Shown in pieces: positions 42,496 to 50,311 of a stretch of 64,000 bases of DNA (the stretch's first letter is position 1; each line of letters opens with the position of its first letter). A program made the position numbers and the translations under genes. Origin of the DNA: Clostridia bacterium (lineage in GTDB: Bacteria; Bacillota; Clostridia; Oscillospirales; CAG-272); NCBI GenBank assembly GCA_017407835.1, contig JAFQVV010000026.1, positions 235,600-299,599 of the forward strand, given 5' to 3'. The notes under the pieces are model-generated. The model made no database searches, was not told where the DNA came from, and was given only the letters and a program-made list of their open reading frames with translations.

Positions 42496-43781
42496 GTACT
42501 GTTCTGCGCAACGTGCGCTTAATGCCCGAATGCGGATTTGGACAGGGAAGTGTCGATGTGCGCATTGATGGGGCGAGAATTGCCGAAATCGCCCCGCAGA
42601 TTGCTCTCTCCTCCAACGATACCGTCGTGGAGGGACGTGGAGACCTTCTCCTGCCCGGTTTTGTCAACACCCACTGCCATGCCGCCATGACGCTTTTCCG
42701 CGGCTACGGCGAAGATCTACCGCTCTCCCGGTGGCTCAATGAGCGGATTTTCCCCGCCGAAGATCGTCTGACCGCGGAATCGGTTTACTGGGGATCCATG
42801 CTTGCCATCGCAGAAATGCTGCGGAATGGCATCACGTCCTTCTCGGATATGTACTTTTTCTGCGACTCCACCGCACGGGCAGTGCTGGAGAGCGGAATCA
42901 AAGCCAATCTCTCCCGCTCGCTTGTTTCGTTTGCACCTGCCATCAATCTCGCCGAGGACACGCGTTTCGCCGAGGCTGTTGCACTGGTCAAAGAATTCCA
43001 CGGTGCGGGGGATGGCAGGATTCGCGTGGATATGTCACTCCACGCCGAATATACCAATCAGCCCGACTATTGCGCTGCGGTCGGCGCATATACGGTCAAA
43101 CACGGGCTTGGGATGCAGCTTCACCTCTCCGAGACCGAAGATGAACACAATGCCTGCATCGCACGGCACGGCAAGACGCCTGCTGCCTTTTTCGCCGATT
43201 TGGGTGTTTTTGATGCCCCCACCACGGCGGCCCATTGCGTTTGGGTTACCGATGAAGATATCGCCATCATGGCAGAGAAAGGTGTCACTGCGGCACACAA
43301 CCCTACAAGCAACCTCAAGCTTGGCTCGGGTGTCATGCCCCTGCGCCGGTTGTTGGATGGCGGAGTCAATGTCACCTTGGGCACCGACGGTGCCGCTTCG
43401 AACAATACACTGGATGTTCTGCGTGAGCTTCGTCTTGCTGCCATTCTGCACAAAGGCGTAAATCACCGCGCTGATATCACCACTGCAGCCGAGATGCTCT
43501 CTATGGCTGCGAGAAACGGTGCACTTGCGCAGGGAAGAGGAGATTGCGGCAAAATTGAGGTTGGTGCAAGGGCAGATTTGATTTTGCTGGATTTGTCGGC
43601 ACCGCACAATATGCCGGTCTATGATCTTGCCGCCACCGTTGCCTACAGCGCAGAAGCCCATGACGTTCGGATGACCATGGTTGACGGACGCATATTATAT
43701 GCCGACGGTGCGTATACATCCATTGATCTTGAACGTCTGCGCAGCGAAGCGGGACGTGTCATCGCACACTATTTTGATTGA
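42492..43781 (+). CDS. mtaD: 5-methylthioadenosine/S-adenosylhomocysteine deaminase-type amidohydrolase
   Basis: 429 residues. Metal ligands appear in NTHCHAAMTLFRGYGEDLPL, the QLHLSETEDEHN strand, HC in TAAHCVWVTDEDI, and GTDGAASNNTLDVL. The SFSDMYFF stretch is typical of MtaD. It deaminates methylthioadenosine, S-adenosylhomocysteine or adenosine to the inosine form, which punA next door could then cleave. Overlap of 4 bases with punA supports a joint pathway. Confidence 0.92.
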   Translation: MSTVLRNVRLMPECGFGQGSVDVRIDGARIAEIAPQIALSSNDTVVEGRGDLLLPGFVNTHCHAAMTLFRGYGEDLPLSRWLNERIFPAEDRLTAESVYWGSMLAIAEMLRNGITSFSDMYFFCDSTARAVLESGIKANLSRSLVSFAPAINLAEDTRFAEAVALVKEFHGAGDGRIRVDMSLHAEYTNQPDYCAAVGAYTVKHGLGMQLHLSETEDEHNACIARHGKTPAAFFADLGVFDAPTTAAHCVWVTDEDIAIMAEKGVTAAHNPTSNLKLGSGVMPLRRLLDGGVNVTLGTDGAASNNTLDVLRELRLAAILHKGVNHRADITTAAEMLSMAARNGALAQGRGDCGKIEVGARADLILLDLSAPHNMPVYDLAATVAYSAEAHDVRMTMVDGRILYADGAYTSIDLERLRSEAGRVIAHYFD

Positions 43782-43795
43782 GCCGAGGTGAGGCT

Positions 43796-45445
43796 TTGAA
43801 ACGCGCACAATCTGTGAAAAGGATATCTTCACATTCCCCCAAAAGTTCAGGAAAGCTTTTCTTTTCGGGCGTTTTGGTTTTAACGCTGTCAACCATGACG
43901 GTCAAAGTGATTGGCCTGCTGGTCAAGATCCTGCTTTTTGACCATCTTGGCGAAGATGGTATGGCATATTTTAATGCCGCATATACGATTTATTCGGCGT
44001 TCTTTATCCTGTCTACCGCCGGTTTTCCTGTTGCGGTTTCGATTTTGATCTCGGAAAGCCGTGCACGAGGAGATATTAAACGCGTCAAACAGATCTTTTG
44101 GATTGCATTTTCTCTGTTTGTCCTGATTGGCTTTACGGGCATGGCAATCATGTTCGGCGGCGCTGACTTTTTTGCCGAATACATCCGTATGCCTTCGGCG
44201 GCACAGGCGATTCGCGCAATTTCTCCCACGCTGTTTTTGATCTGCATTTCCAGTGCAATTCGCGGATATTTTCAGGGATATCAAATTATGTTTCCCACCG
44301 CTGTCTCTCAGGTCATTGAAGCGTGTGGTAAACTGTTTATCGGTATTGCCTTGGCAAAATATGCTCTTGACCGCGGCTATTCCGTGCAAACTGCAGCAGC
44401 TTATGCAATTTTCGGTGTCAGCATCGGTGTCGCAATCTCGATGCTTTTCTTAATCGTTACCCGCGTCTTCTACCGTCCGTGCAACGAATTGGTCATTGAT
44501 GCCGAGCCGACGCGCAGCGGAGAGATCTTGCGGCGACTCATTTCTATCGCAGTCCCTGTGACCATCAGTGCGCTGGTGATGAGCCTGACGCAGATTATTG
44601 ACACATTGCTCATCGTTTCTCGCTTGCAGGATGCAGGCTTTGTTGCAGCTGTCGCCGAGAGAATGTACGGCAACTATACCACCCTGGTCATTCCGCTCTT
44701 TAATCTTACCCCCGCCTTGATTACGCCGATCTCAATGGCGTTGGTCCCCATGCTTACATTAGCAATCAAAAGCGGCGATCGAAACCGCATTCGCGAGTCA
44801 ATGGATTCGGCGCTTCGCCTGACGATACTGATTGCGCTGCCGTGTGCAATTGGTCTGTGTGTTTTCAGCCGTCCCATCCTACTGCTGCTGTTCTCGGGCA
44901 GCGGCGAATCTGTGGAGATGGCGGCACCGCTTTTGGCGACGCTGGCAATTTCCGTTCTGTTTGTTGCCCTGTTGAATGTAACCAATTCCATCCTGCAGGC
45001 CTACGGCCAGGAACGCAAGCCGATTTATTCGATGTTGGCAGGCTCTGCGATCAAAATTTTTGCCAGTTACATTTTGCTCGGCATTCCTTCGATCAACCTT
45101 TTCGGGGCACCGATCGGCACTTTCCTCTGCCACTTGACGGCAACGGCAATCAACTTCTATTTTATCGCTCGCTATACCCATCACCTGGGCAGCGTGATGC
45201 ATCTGTTTTTCAAACCGCTGCTTGCCGCCGTGGGTGGAATCGGAGGAGCACTGGGAATCTATCTGCTGCTTGCCTCCCGTTTGGGTGAGTCAAAGCAATT
45301 GACGCTCTGTGCAATTGGATTGGCAATGCTGGCTTACTTTACGTTTATCCTCTGTCTTCGTGCAGTCACCGAAAAAGATGTGCAGATGCTCCCCGGCGGA
45401 GAGAAACTTGCAGGCATCCTCAAGCGTCTTAAGCTGTTGAAATAA
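43796..45445 (+). CDS. SpoVB/MurJ-like lipid flippase (YabM position)
   Basis: 549 residues, starting at a TTG with GAGGTGAG 7 bases upstream. About 14 membrane helices are visible, starting with GKLFFSGVLVLTLSTMTVKV and the family loop FILSTAGFPVAVSILISESR. It belongs to the polysaccharide-biosynthesis/MOP family whose members flip lipid-linked cell-wall precursors, with SpoVB needed for spore cortex. The order flippase-mazG-(hup)-rqcP-yabP-yabQ-divIC is the Bacillus yabM-yabN-yabO-yabP-yabQ-divIC order, so it is the YabM equivalent. Its start is 14 bases after mtaD. Confidence 0.9.
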   Translation: MKRAQSVKRISSHSPKSSGKLFFSGVLVLTLSTMTVKVIGLLVKILLFDHLGEDGMAYFNAAYTIYSAFFILSTAGFPVAVSILISESRARGDIKRVKQIFWIAFSLFVLIGFTGMAIMFGGADFFAEYIRMPSAAQAIRAISPTLFLICISSAIRGYFQGYQIMFPTAVSQVIEACGKLFIGIALAKYALDRGYSVQTAAAYAIFGVSIGVAISMLFLIVTRVFYRPCNELVIDAEPTRSGEILRRLISIAVPVTISALVMSLTQIIDTLLIVSRLQDAGFVAAVAERMYGNYTTLVIPLFNLTPALITPISMALVPMLTLAIKSGDRNRIRESMDSALRLTILIALPCAIGLCVFSRPILLLLFSGSGESVEMAAPLLATLAISVLFVALLNVTNSILQAYGQERKPIYSMLAGSAIKIFASYILLGIPSINLFGAPIGTFLCHLTATAINFYFIARYTHHLGSVMHLFFKPLLAAVGGIGGALGIYLLLASRLGESKQLTLCAIGLAMLAYFTFILCLRAVTEKDVQMLPGGEKLAGILKRLKLLK

Positions 45446-45467
45446 ACCGGAAAGAAGAAATTAACCC

Positions 45468-46274
45468 ATGAAATCAAATGAAAAAATCAATGCACTTTTG
45501 CAGAAAGAGCAATATTCCTTCGACGATTTGTGTGTGATTATGCAAATTTTGCGGGGGGAAGGGGGCTGTCCCTGGGACCGCGAACAAACGCATACCAGCA
45601 TCCGCAATAACTTCATTGAAGAAACCTACGAGGTGATTGAGGCAATTGACACAGCAGATCCCAAACTGCTGCGTGAAGAGTTGGGAGACGTTCTCCTGCA
45701 GGTCGTTTTTCATGCCTGTATGGAAGAGGAAGCAGGCGTCTTTACCATCCATGATGTTGCAAATGATATTTGCAAAAAGCTGATTCACCGTCACCCTCAC
45801 ATTTTTGCCGACGTACAGGCCGATGATGCCGAACAGGTATTGGCGAATTGGGAAGCCATCAAATCCGATGAAAAATCCCGTATCACCGTCTCCGATAAAT
45901 TGCAAGCAATTCCGGCAGTTCTGCCCGCTTTGATGCGTGCCGAAAAGGTGGGGAAAAAATCAGCATTGGATGAGGCAGATTATGCCGCAAACGCAGAAGA
46001 GGCAATGGCAACCGTCATGATGCTGACCACACAACTGGCAGAAGTGCCGGCAGAGCAGCAAAGACAGTTGTACGGCGAGCTGTTATTTGCTGCCGTCACA
46101 CTCGGCAGAAAGCTTGGCTTTGAAGCAGAAACCGAACTGACTGCTGAGATCAACCGTCGAATTGCCGACTATGCACAGCTTGAAGCTGATCTCGGCGGTA
46201 AAGATCCGTCCCAAATCCCGGCAGATGAAATTTCTCTCCGTTGGCAAAGATTGCGTCAAATCGACAAAATGTGA
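45468..46274 (+). CDS. mazG: Nucleoside triphosphate pyrophosphohydrolase MazG
   Basis: 268 residues with two MazG repeats. The first carries GGCPWDREQTHTSIRNNFIEE and TYEVIEAID, with the catalytic EELGDVLLQVVFHA (E-E-L-G-D). The second is around VGKKSALDEAD and LYGELLFAAVTLGRKL. It hydrolyses NTPs to NMPs, cleaning non-canonical nucleotides. Bacillus YabN has an extra N-terminal methylase domain, which is absent here. Confidence 0.95.
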   Translation: MKSNEKINALLQKEQYSFDDLCVIMQILRGEGGCPWDREQTHTSIRNNFIEETYEVIEAIDTADPKLLREELGDVLLQVVFHACMEEEAGVFTIHDVANDICKKLIHRHPHIFADVQADDAEQVLANWEAIKSDEKSRITVSDKLQAIPAVLPALMRAEKVGKKSALDEADYAANAEEAMATVMMLTTQLAEVPAEQQRQLYGELLFAAVTLGRKLGFEAETELTAEINRRIADYAQLEADLGGKDPSQIPADEISLRWQRLRQIDKM

Positions 46275-46355
46275 ACAAATTTTGGTTTCTCCCGCTAAAA
46301 TCCCCCTAAAAATAAAAAAAATTTGTATTTTTGCATAAAAATATCACAAAAACCC

Positions 46356-46384
46356 TTGATATGTAAGCAAAAAAATGATATACT
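46356..46384 (+). promoter_or_regulatory. Promoter of hup
   Basis: TTGATA (46356-46361), a 17-base spacer and TATACT (46379-46384), 66 bases before hup. Confidence 0.75.
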
Positions 46385-46449
46385 ATTAAAGTAATTATAT
46401 TCGAGAGGTATTGTCCTCCGAAAAACAATTCGAGAAAGAAGGATCGATC

Positions 46450-46722
46450 ATGAATAAAACTCAAGTTATTGACGCAATCGCAAAAGAAAGCAATCTCAAG
46501 AAAAAAGATGCAGAAGCTGCTGTAAATGCATTCCTGAGCACCATCGAAAATGCACTTCGTGCAGGCGAAAAGGTACAGATCGTTGGGTTCGGCACCTTCG
46601 AGGTAAAGACTCGCGAAGCACATGCAGGCCGCAATCCCGCCACCGGTGAGAGCATCATGATTCCCGCTTCGAAGCATCCCAGTTTTTCTGCAGGCAAGGC
46701 ACTCAAAGACGCACTGAAATAA
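46450..46722 (+). CDS. hup: HU-family DNA-binding protein
   Basis: 90 residues, normal HU length. It starts MNKTQVIDAIAKESNL and carries the DNA-clasping arm GFGTFEVKTREAHAGRNPAT and GESIMIPASKHPSFSAGKAL. It compacts and bends the chromosome. AAGGATC precedes the ATG; it has its own promoter and is placed between mazG and rqcP, where Bacillus has no HU gene but some Clostridia do. Confidence 0.98.
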   Translation: MNKTQVIDAIAKESNLKKKDAEAAVNAFLSTIENALRAGEKVQIVGFGTFEVKTREAHAGRNPATGESIMIPASKHPSFSAGKALKDALK

Positions 46723-46725
46723 TTC

Positions 46726-46968
46726 ATGCGCCTGGATAAATTCCTCAAAGTATCTCGTATCATTAAGCGGCGCACCGTCGCCAACGATGCGTGCGATACC
46801 GAACATGTCACCGTGAACGGCAGACGTGCAAAAGCTTCATACGATGTAAAAGTTGACGATGTAATTGAGATTACGTTTGGCGAGAAAACACTTCGCCTGC
46901 GTGTTCTTGACGTGCGAGAGCATGTTGCGAAAGCTGATGCATCGGCACTATATGCGATTATTGACTGA
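46726..46968 (+). CDS. rqcP: S4-domain RNA-binding protein RqcP (YabO)
   Basis: 80 residues, an S4 fold starting MRLDKFLKVSRIIKRRTVAN with VTVNGRRAKASYDVKVDD. RqcP works with RqcH to add alanine tails to stalled nascent chains on 50S subunits. The start is 3 bases after hup with no strong ribosome binding site, so it is probably read in coupling with hup. The position equals Bacillus yabO. Confidence 0.92.
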   Translation: MRLDKFLKVSRIIKRRTVANDACDTEHVTVNGRRAKASYDVKVDDVIEITFGEKTLRLRVLDVREHVAKADASALYAIID

Positions 46969-47030
46969 AGACCGACATAAATTATTTTTCTCCCGCATAG
47001 AATAGAGCATAGACAAAGGGGAGAGTAAAT

Positions 47031-47339
47031 ATGATTGAAAACGCGGCAAAGTCAAACTTGCCGTCCGATGGGAAACTGTCGGGCGGTTCGCATTGCATCA
47101 GTCTGGATAATCGTGCACATTTGCAAATCAATGGCGTAAGTGAAGTGATTCGCTTTGACGAGGATACCGTATCCTTGCGAACAATTGCCGGAGATTTAAC
47201 GGTAGAAGGCAGTGCGATGCATGTCTCAACGCTGAACATTGATCGCGGTGAGATTATTTTAGATGGAAAAATCGACCGAATTATTTACGAAAACGAGCCT
47301 GGGCGGAAAAATGGCTTTTTCGACCGCCTGCTTCGATGA
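47031..47339 (+). CDS. yabP: Sporulation protein YabP
   Basis: 102 residues in a YabP-type beta-rich domain: LDNRAHLQINGVSEVIRFDE, then VSLRTIAGDLTVEGSAMHVS and LDGKIDRIIYE. YabP is needed for spore coat/cortex formation in the mother cell. It has AAGGGGAG upstream and a stop overlapping yabQ (ATGA). Confidence 0.93.
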   Translation: MIENAAKSNLPSDGKLSGGSHCISLDNRAHLQINGVSEVIRFDEDTVSLRTIAGDLTVEGSAMHVSTLNIDRGEIILDGKIDRIIYENEPGRKNGFFDRLLR

Positions 47340-47932
47340 TCTATCCCTCTACAGCAGAGCTTTTCCGTTTGTTCGGCGGTGCATTTTTGCTTGGCCTTGT
47401 ATTTGGTCTTTTTTATGATGCCATGCGCATCACACGGGTGTTGATGGGCGTCAGTTACGGCGCGGTGTCAAATCTCAGCCTGCCTATGCCGGTATTTTCC
47501 CGCCAAATTCCTACCCTTGGCAAAAAGGTGAGAAATGTACTGATCAATCTCGAGGATTTTGCCTTTTTCCTCATTGCGGCGCCTGCAACGGCAATCTATA
47601 TTTCAGCGGCAAACAACGGGCAATTTCGTTGGCTTGTGCTTGCCGGAATCGGTGGGGCATTTATTTTGTACCGCCTGACGATTGCCAAGCTTGTCATCGC
47701 CGTGTCGGAAACGCTGGCCAGACTGCTGCGTTTTCTGTTGGCTTGGGCTTTTTGGATATTGTTGTTTCCGCTGCGCAAACTTGCGTCCGGACTTGCCTTT
47801 TTGTGGAAGCGCTTTGCGAAGCAAGTGGTTTCCTATATTTACTTGCCGCTGTATACCAAGCGGGCAATGCGTCATTGCTTGCGCGATGTAAAACATACAT
47901 TCGATTTTGCCAAAAGGAGAGATGTACAATGA
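47336..47932 (+). CDS. yabQ: Spore cortex protein YabQ
   Basis: 198 residues. The N-terminal part has the YabQ arrangement: membrane helix FRLFGGAFLLGLVFGLFYDA, then about three more helices, ending in a basic soluble tail. YabQ is required for cortex assembly. It overlaps both yabP and divIC (ATGA), giving tight translational coupling. Confidence 0.92.
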   Translation: MIYPSTAELFRLFGGAFLLGLVFGLFYDAMRITRVLMGVSYGAVSNLSLPMPVFSRQIPTLGKKVRNVLINLEDFAFFLIAAPATAIYISAANNGQFRWLVLAGIGGAFILYRLTIAKLVIAVSETLARLLRFLLAWAFWILLFPLRKLASGLAFLWKRFAKQVVSYIYLPLYTKRAMRHCLRDVKHTFDFAKRRDVQ

Positions 47933-48234
47933 ACGACAATCAACCATCTGCATTGAGCCGTGCATGGAACAATATTTTTGTGCGTCTCATTGTTGTTTCG
48001 ATTTTGATAACAATGTTGATTCTTTTGGCACGTTTGATGATGCAATATAATGAACTGAAAGAGCAGGCCGATTTACTCCGTGTGGAAATCGACGCTTCGG
48101 CAAACAAAATCGAAGCACTCCAAGCACAGCTTGACGCACCGTTTAACAATGACTACGTCATCAAAATCGCAAAAGAAAAACTCAATTTGAGTTTACCGCA
48201 AGAAATTATCTTTTATAATGACCTCAACGAATAA
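47929..48234 (+). CDS. divIC: Septum formation initiator DivIC/FtsB-like
   Basis: 101 residues: a short cytoplasmic tail, one membrane helix (about residues 18-36), and a coiled coil (about 38-70, YNELKEQADLLRVEIDASAN) followed by DYVIKIAKEKLNLSLPQE. It is a late divisome component. AAAGGAGAG precedes the ATG. It is last in the yab cluster, followed by a long stem-loop. Confidence 0.92.
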   Translation: MNDNQPSALSRAWNNIFVRLIVVSILITMLILLARLMMQYNELKEQADLLRVEIDASANKIEALQAQLDAPFNNDYVIKIAKEKLNLSLPQEIIFYNDLNE

Positions 48235-48253
48235 GTTGTGTAAACTACACTGT

Positions 48254-48311
48254 TTGCCGCAGCTGCCGTGACGATCTTGGAATCCTCCGAGAATATCGGC
48301 GGCTGCGGCAA
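48254..48311 (+). other. Long imperfect stem-loop in the intergenic region
   Basis: A 15-bp stem with one G-T pair (48254-48268 with 48297-48311) encloses a 28-base loop containing an inner CTTGGA/TCCGAG stem. There is no T-run, so it is not an ordinary terminator. It separates divIC from the serine hydrolase gene and could be a processing site or attenuator. The rest of 48235-48385 holds no gene. Confidence 0.55.
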
Positions 48312-48385
48312 TTTGCGTAAAACAAATACTTATATAAAACAAAAAACGTAAAAAATTTCAGCTTGATTGAATAAAATAAGATAAA

Positions 48386-49912
48386 ATGAAACGAAAAACA
48401 CATCTTCTTTTGTTTGCAATTCTTCTTGCCCTTGTGCTGTTGGCATCGGCCATCGCCATTTGTCTGTATAGGAAAGAGCAGGAAACTGCCGCGTCACTGA
48501 GAAATATTGAAGAAAAGCTCTCAAGTACACAAGCAGAATTGCTGCAGATGGCGGAGAACCTGTCTGCGCTCAAATCGGAGCGGGACGCTTATCAAGCCGA
48601 GCTCGATGAACTTGAGGCAAAGCTGAATGGCGTCTCGGAAGACGCACTTTTGCTTGAAGGCGAACGCGAAGAGCTGGCTGAGCAAATTCGCCTGCTTCGT
48701 GTCTCAATCAATGAGAAAAATGAAGAAATTGCATCCCTCACCGAAGATATTGAAAACTATAACCTTATCTATTCGAGCGATATTCGTACGCAAGGCCAGC
48801 TGTATAAAGAAATCATCACCGCGCTTGAACAAGAAGCACCGCTGAAGCGTATTGCCAAAGTAGACGAAGACGGCAATCCCGTTGATCCGCCGACGCAGGA
48901 AATCATCAGCGAAGATGAAACCTATTATTACGTCTACCCCAAGATCGCACTTTTCTATGAAGATATCGAGCACGGCTACAGTATCAGCTATCAACCGAAC
49001 GAAACCTTTTTCTCTGCCAGTGTAATTAAAGCCCCCTATATCCTTTGGCTGCTGGGAGAAATCTCGCGTGAAGAGGATACTGCACGTGCCAATGTCGCGG
49101 CACTGTGTGCGGCGCAGACTGAGAGCAATTCACCGGAGACCGAGAGCGCAGCATCGCAAACGATGCCTGAGGCAGCTGAAATTACATCAGTACCCGAACA
49201 GACCACATCGCCTGAGACAACAGCCGAATCCATTGAGATAACCTCTGCATCCGAGATCACTTCTGCGCCTGAGACAACACAGATACCCGAGTCAACCGAA
49301 CCGCCGCAGGAAATAACATATCCCGAGTTGGTGTTCGATCCCGAAAAGGAAATCTATGATCTCTCGCGTATCTTCGTCTATACTGAAGATAAATTCCGCG
49401 AAGGCTCGGGGATCATCCAAAAACAAGAGTTTGGCACAGAATATACATATCGTGATTTGATCGAGCTCGCCATTCGCAAAAGTGACAATATTGCATTTGG
49501 GGAGTTGCGCAATGTGTTTGGATACAGCGGATTTTATCGGTATAACACCGACTTAAAGATAAACAGTGTGCGCCAAAACTTCAACCAAATCACCGCCGCG
49601 GATATGGCAACCTATTTGCGGGCTATGTATACCTTTATTGAGGAAGACGAAAATTACGGTGCGCTGCTGGGGGAATGGCTGCGTGGATCGGCGCATACCG
49701 TTCTCATCCCATACGCTGTATATCCGACGCCGACAGCCCACAAATACGGCTGGGATATCGATGCCTATCACGATGCGGCCATCGTTTACGATGAGCATCC
49801 CTATACACTGGTGATTCTCACCGATTTGGACGAGGGCGGCACAGAGATTGATGCGTACATTCGGCGCGTCGTGAAGCTCGTCCATCAGCTTCACACGCAA
49901 TTTTATCGCTGA
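48386..49912 (+). CDS. Class A beta-lactamase-like serine hydrolase with N-terminal coiled coil
   Basis: 508 residues. It has a membrane anchor (about residues 6-27), a coiled coil (about 28-130), then a serine-hydrolase domain with SxxK as ASVIKAPY (S212, K215), SDN (S366-D367-N368) and a KTG-like KYG (K453-Y454-G455). In class A enzymes the first two motifs are about 60 residues apart; here they are 154 apart because a Thr/Glu/Ser/Pro-rich stretch (about residues 240-325) is inserted. The fold also fits D-Ala-D-Ala carboxypeptidase/transpeptidase-like enzymes, so a peptidoglycan role is more likely than antibiotic hydrolysis. No good Shine-Dalgarno sequence is seen. Confidence 0.82.
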   Translation: MKRKTHLLLFAILLALVLLASAIAICLYRKEQETAASLRNIEEKLSSTQAELLQMAENLSALKSERDAYQAELDELEAKLNGVSEDALLLEGEREELAEQIRLLRVSINEKNEEIASLTEDIENYNLIYSSDIRTQGQLYKEIITALEQEAPLKRIAKVDEDGNPVDPPTQEIISEDETYYYVYPKIALFYEDIEHGYSISYQPNETFFSASVIKAPYILWLLGEISREEDTARANVAALCAAQTESNSPETESAASQTMPEAAEITSVPEQTTSPETTAESIEITSASEITSAPETTQIPESTEPPQEITYPELVFDPEKEIYDLSRIFVYTEDKFREGSGIIQKQEFGTEYTYRDLIELAIRKSDNIAFGELRNVFGYSGFYRYNTDLKINSVRQNFNQITAADMATYLRAMYTFIEEDENYGALLGEWLRGSAHTVLIPYAVYPTPTAHKYGWDIDAYHDAAIVYDEHPYTLVILTDLDEGGTEIDAYIRRVVKLVHQLHTQFYR

Positions 49913-49924
49913 AGGAGAATGACG

Positions 49925-50263
49925 ATGGCAAAGACCTTTTCTGTTTCCGTCTCCCCCGAAACCGCTTCGCAAATGATTCAGGAGGCAGTAGTCGGCGGGA
50001 GTTGGACCGGCGAGCTGATTGATATTTATTCCATCGGCAATGATGCGTCTAACACGCAATGCACCGTTCTGGTGTTTGAAAAGCACTATTATCGTGTGGG
50101 AAACCGGCTGACGCTGACGGTTACAATTGATAATCTGCAGGGCTGCACCCGTGTACATACCGTCGGTGGGGGCGGAGGGGAAGGGCTTTTCAGATTTGAC
50201 TGGGGAGCCTCGGAAAGCTTTGAAGATGTGGTGCTTCGCGCACTCGAGAACGTGCGCAATTAA
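49925..50263 (+). CDS. DUF6054-like protein
   Basis: 112 residues from an ATG with AAGGAGAATGACG upstream. It is a compact alpha/beta protein: FSVSVSPETASQMIQEAV, then VLVFEKHYYRVGNRLTLTVT, VHTVGGGGGEGLFRFDWG and FEDVVLRALEN. The pattern (an N-terminal helix, a central Y-x-R..N-R-x-x-L-T strand and a GGGxG loop) resembles DUF6054 as I recall it, unconfirmed. Function unknown. It starts 12 bases after the serine hydrolase and ends before a strong terminator. Confidence 0.65.
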   Translation: MAKTFSVSVSPETASQMIQEAVVGGSWTGELIDIYSIGNDASNTQCTVLVFEKHYYRVGNRLTLTVTIDNLQGCTRVHTVGGGGGEGLFRFDWGASESFEDVVLRALENVRN

Positions 50264-50306
50264 AACAAATACAGCCGAGCGCAAATTGCGCTCGGCTGTA
50301 TTTGTT
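50264..50306. terminator. Bidirectional terminator
   Basis: A 19-bp perfect stem (50264-50282 with 50288-50306) between the convergent DUF6054-like and sigma-factor genes. Confidence 0.92.
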
Positions 50307-50311
50307 TGCGG

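Noticed and set aside
48386..49912. Calling the serine hydrolase a beta-lactamase resistance gene
   Set aside because: The KTG motif is altered, a coiled coil and membrane anchor precede the domain and no Glu166-type omega loop was identified with confidence, so antibiotic hydrolysis is not supported.
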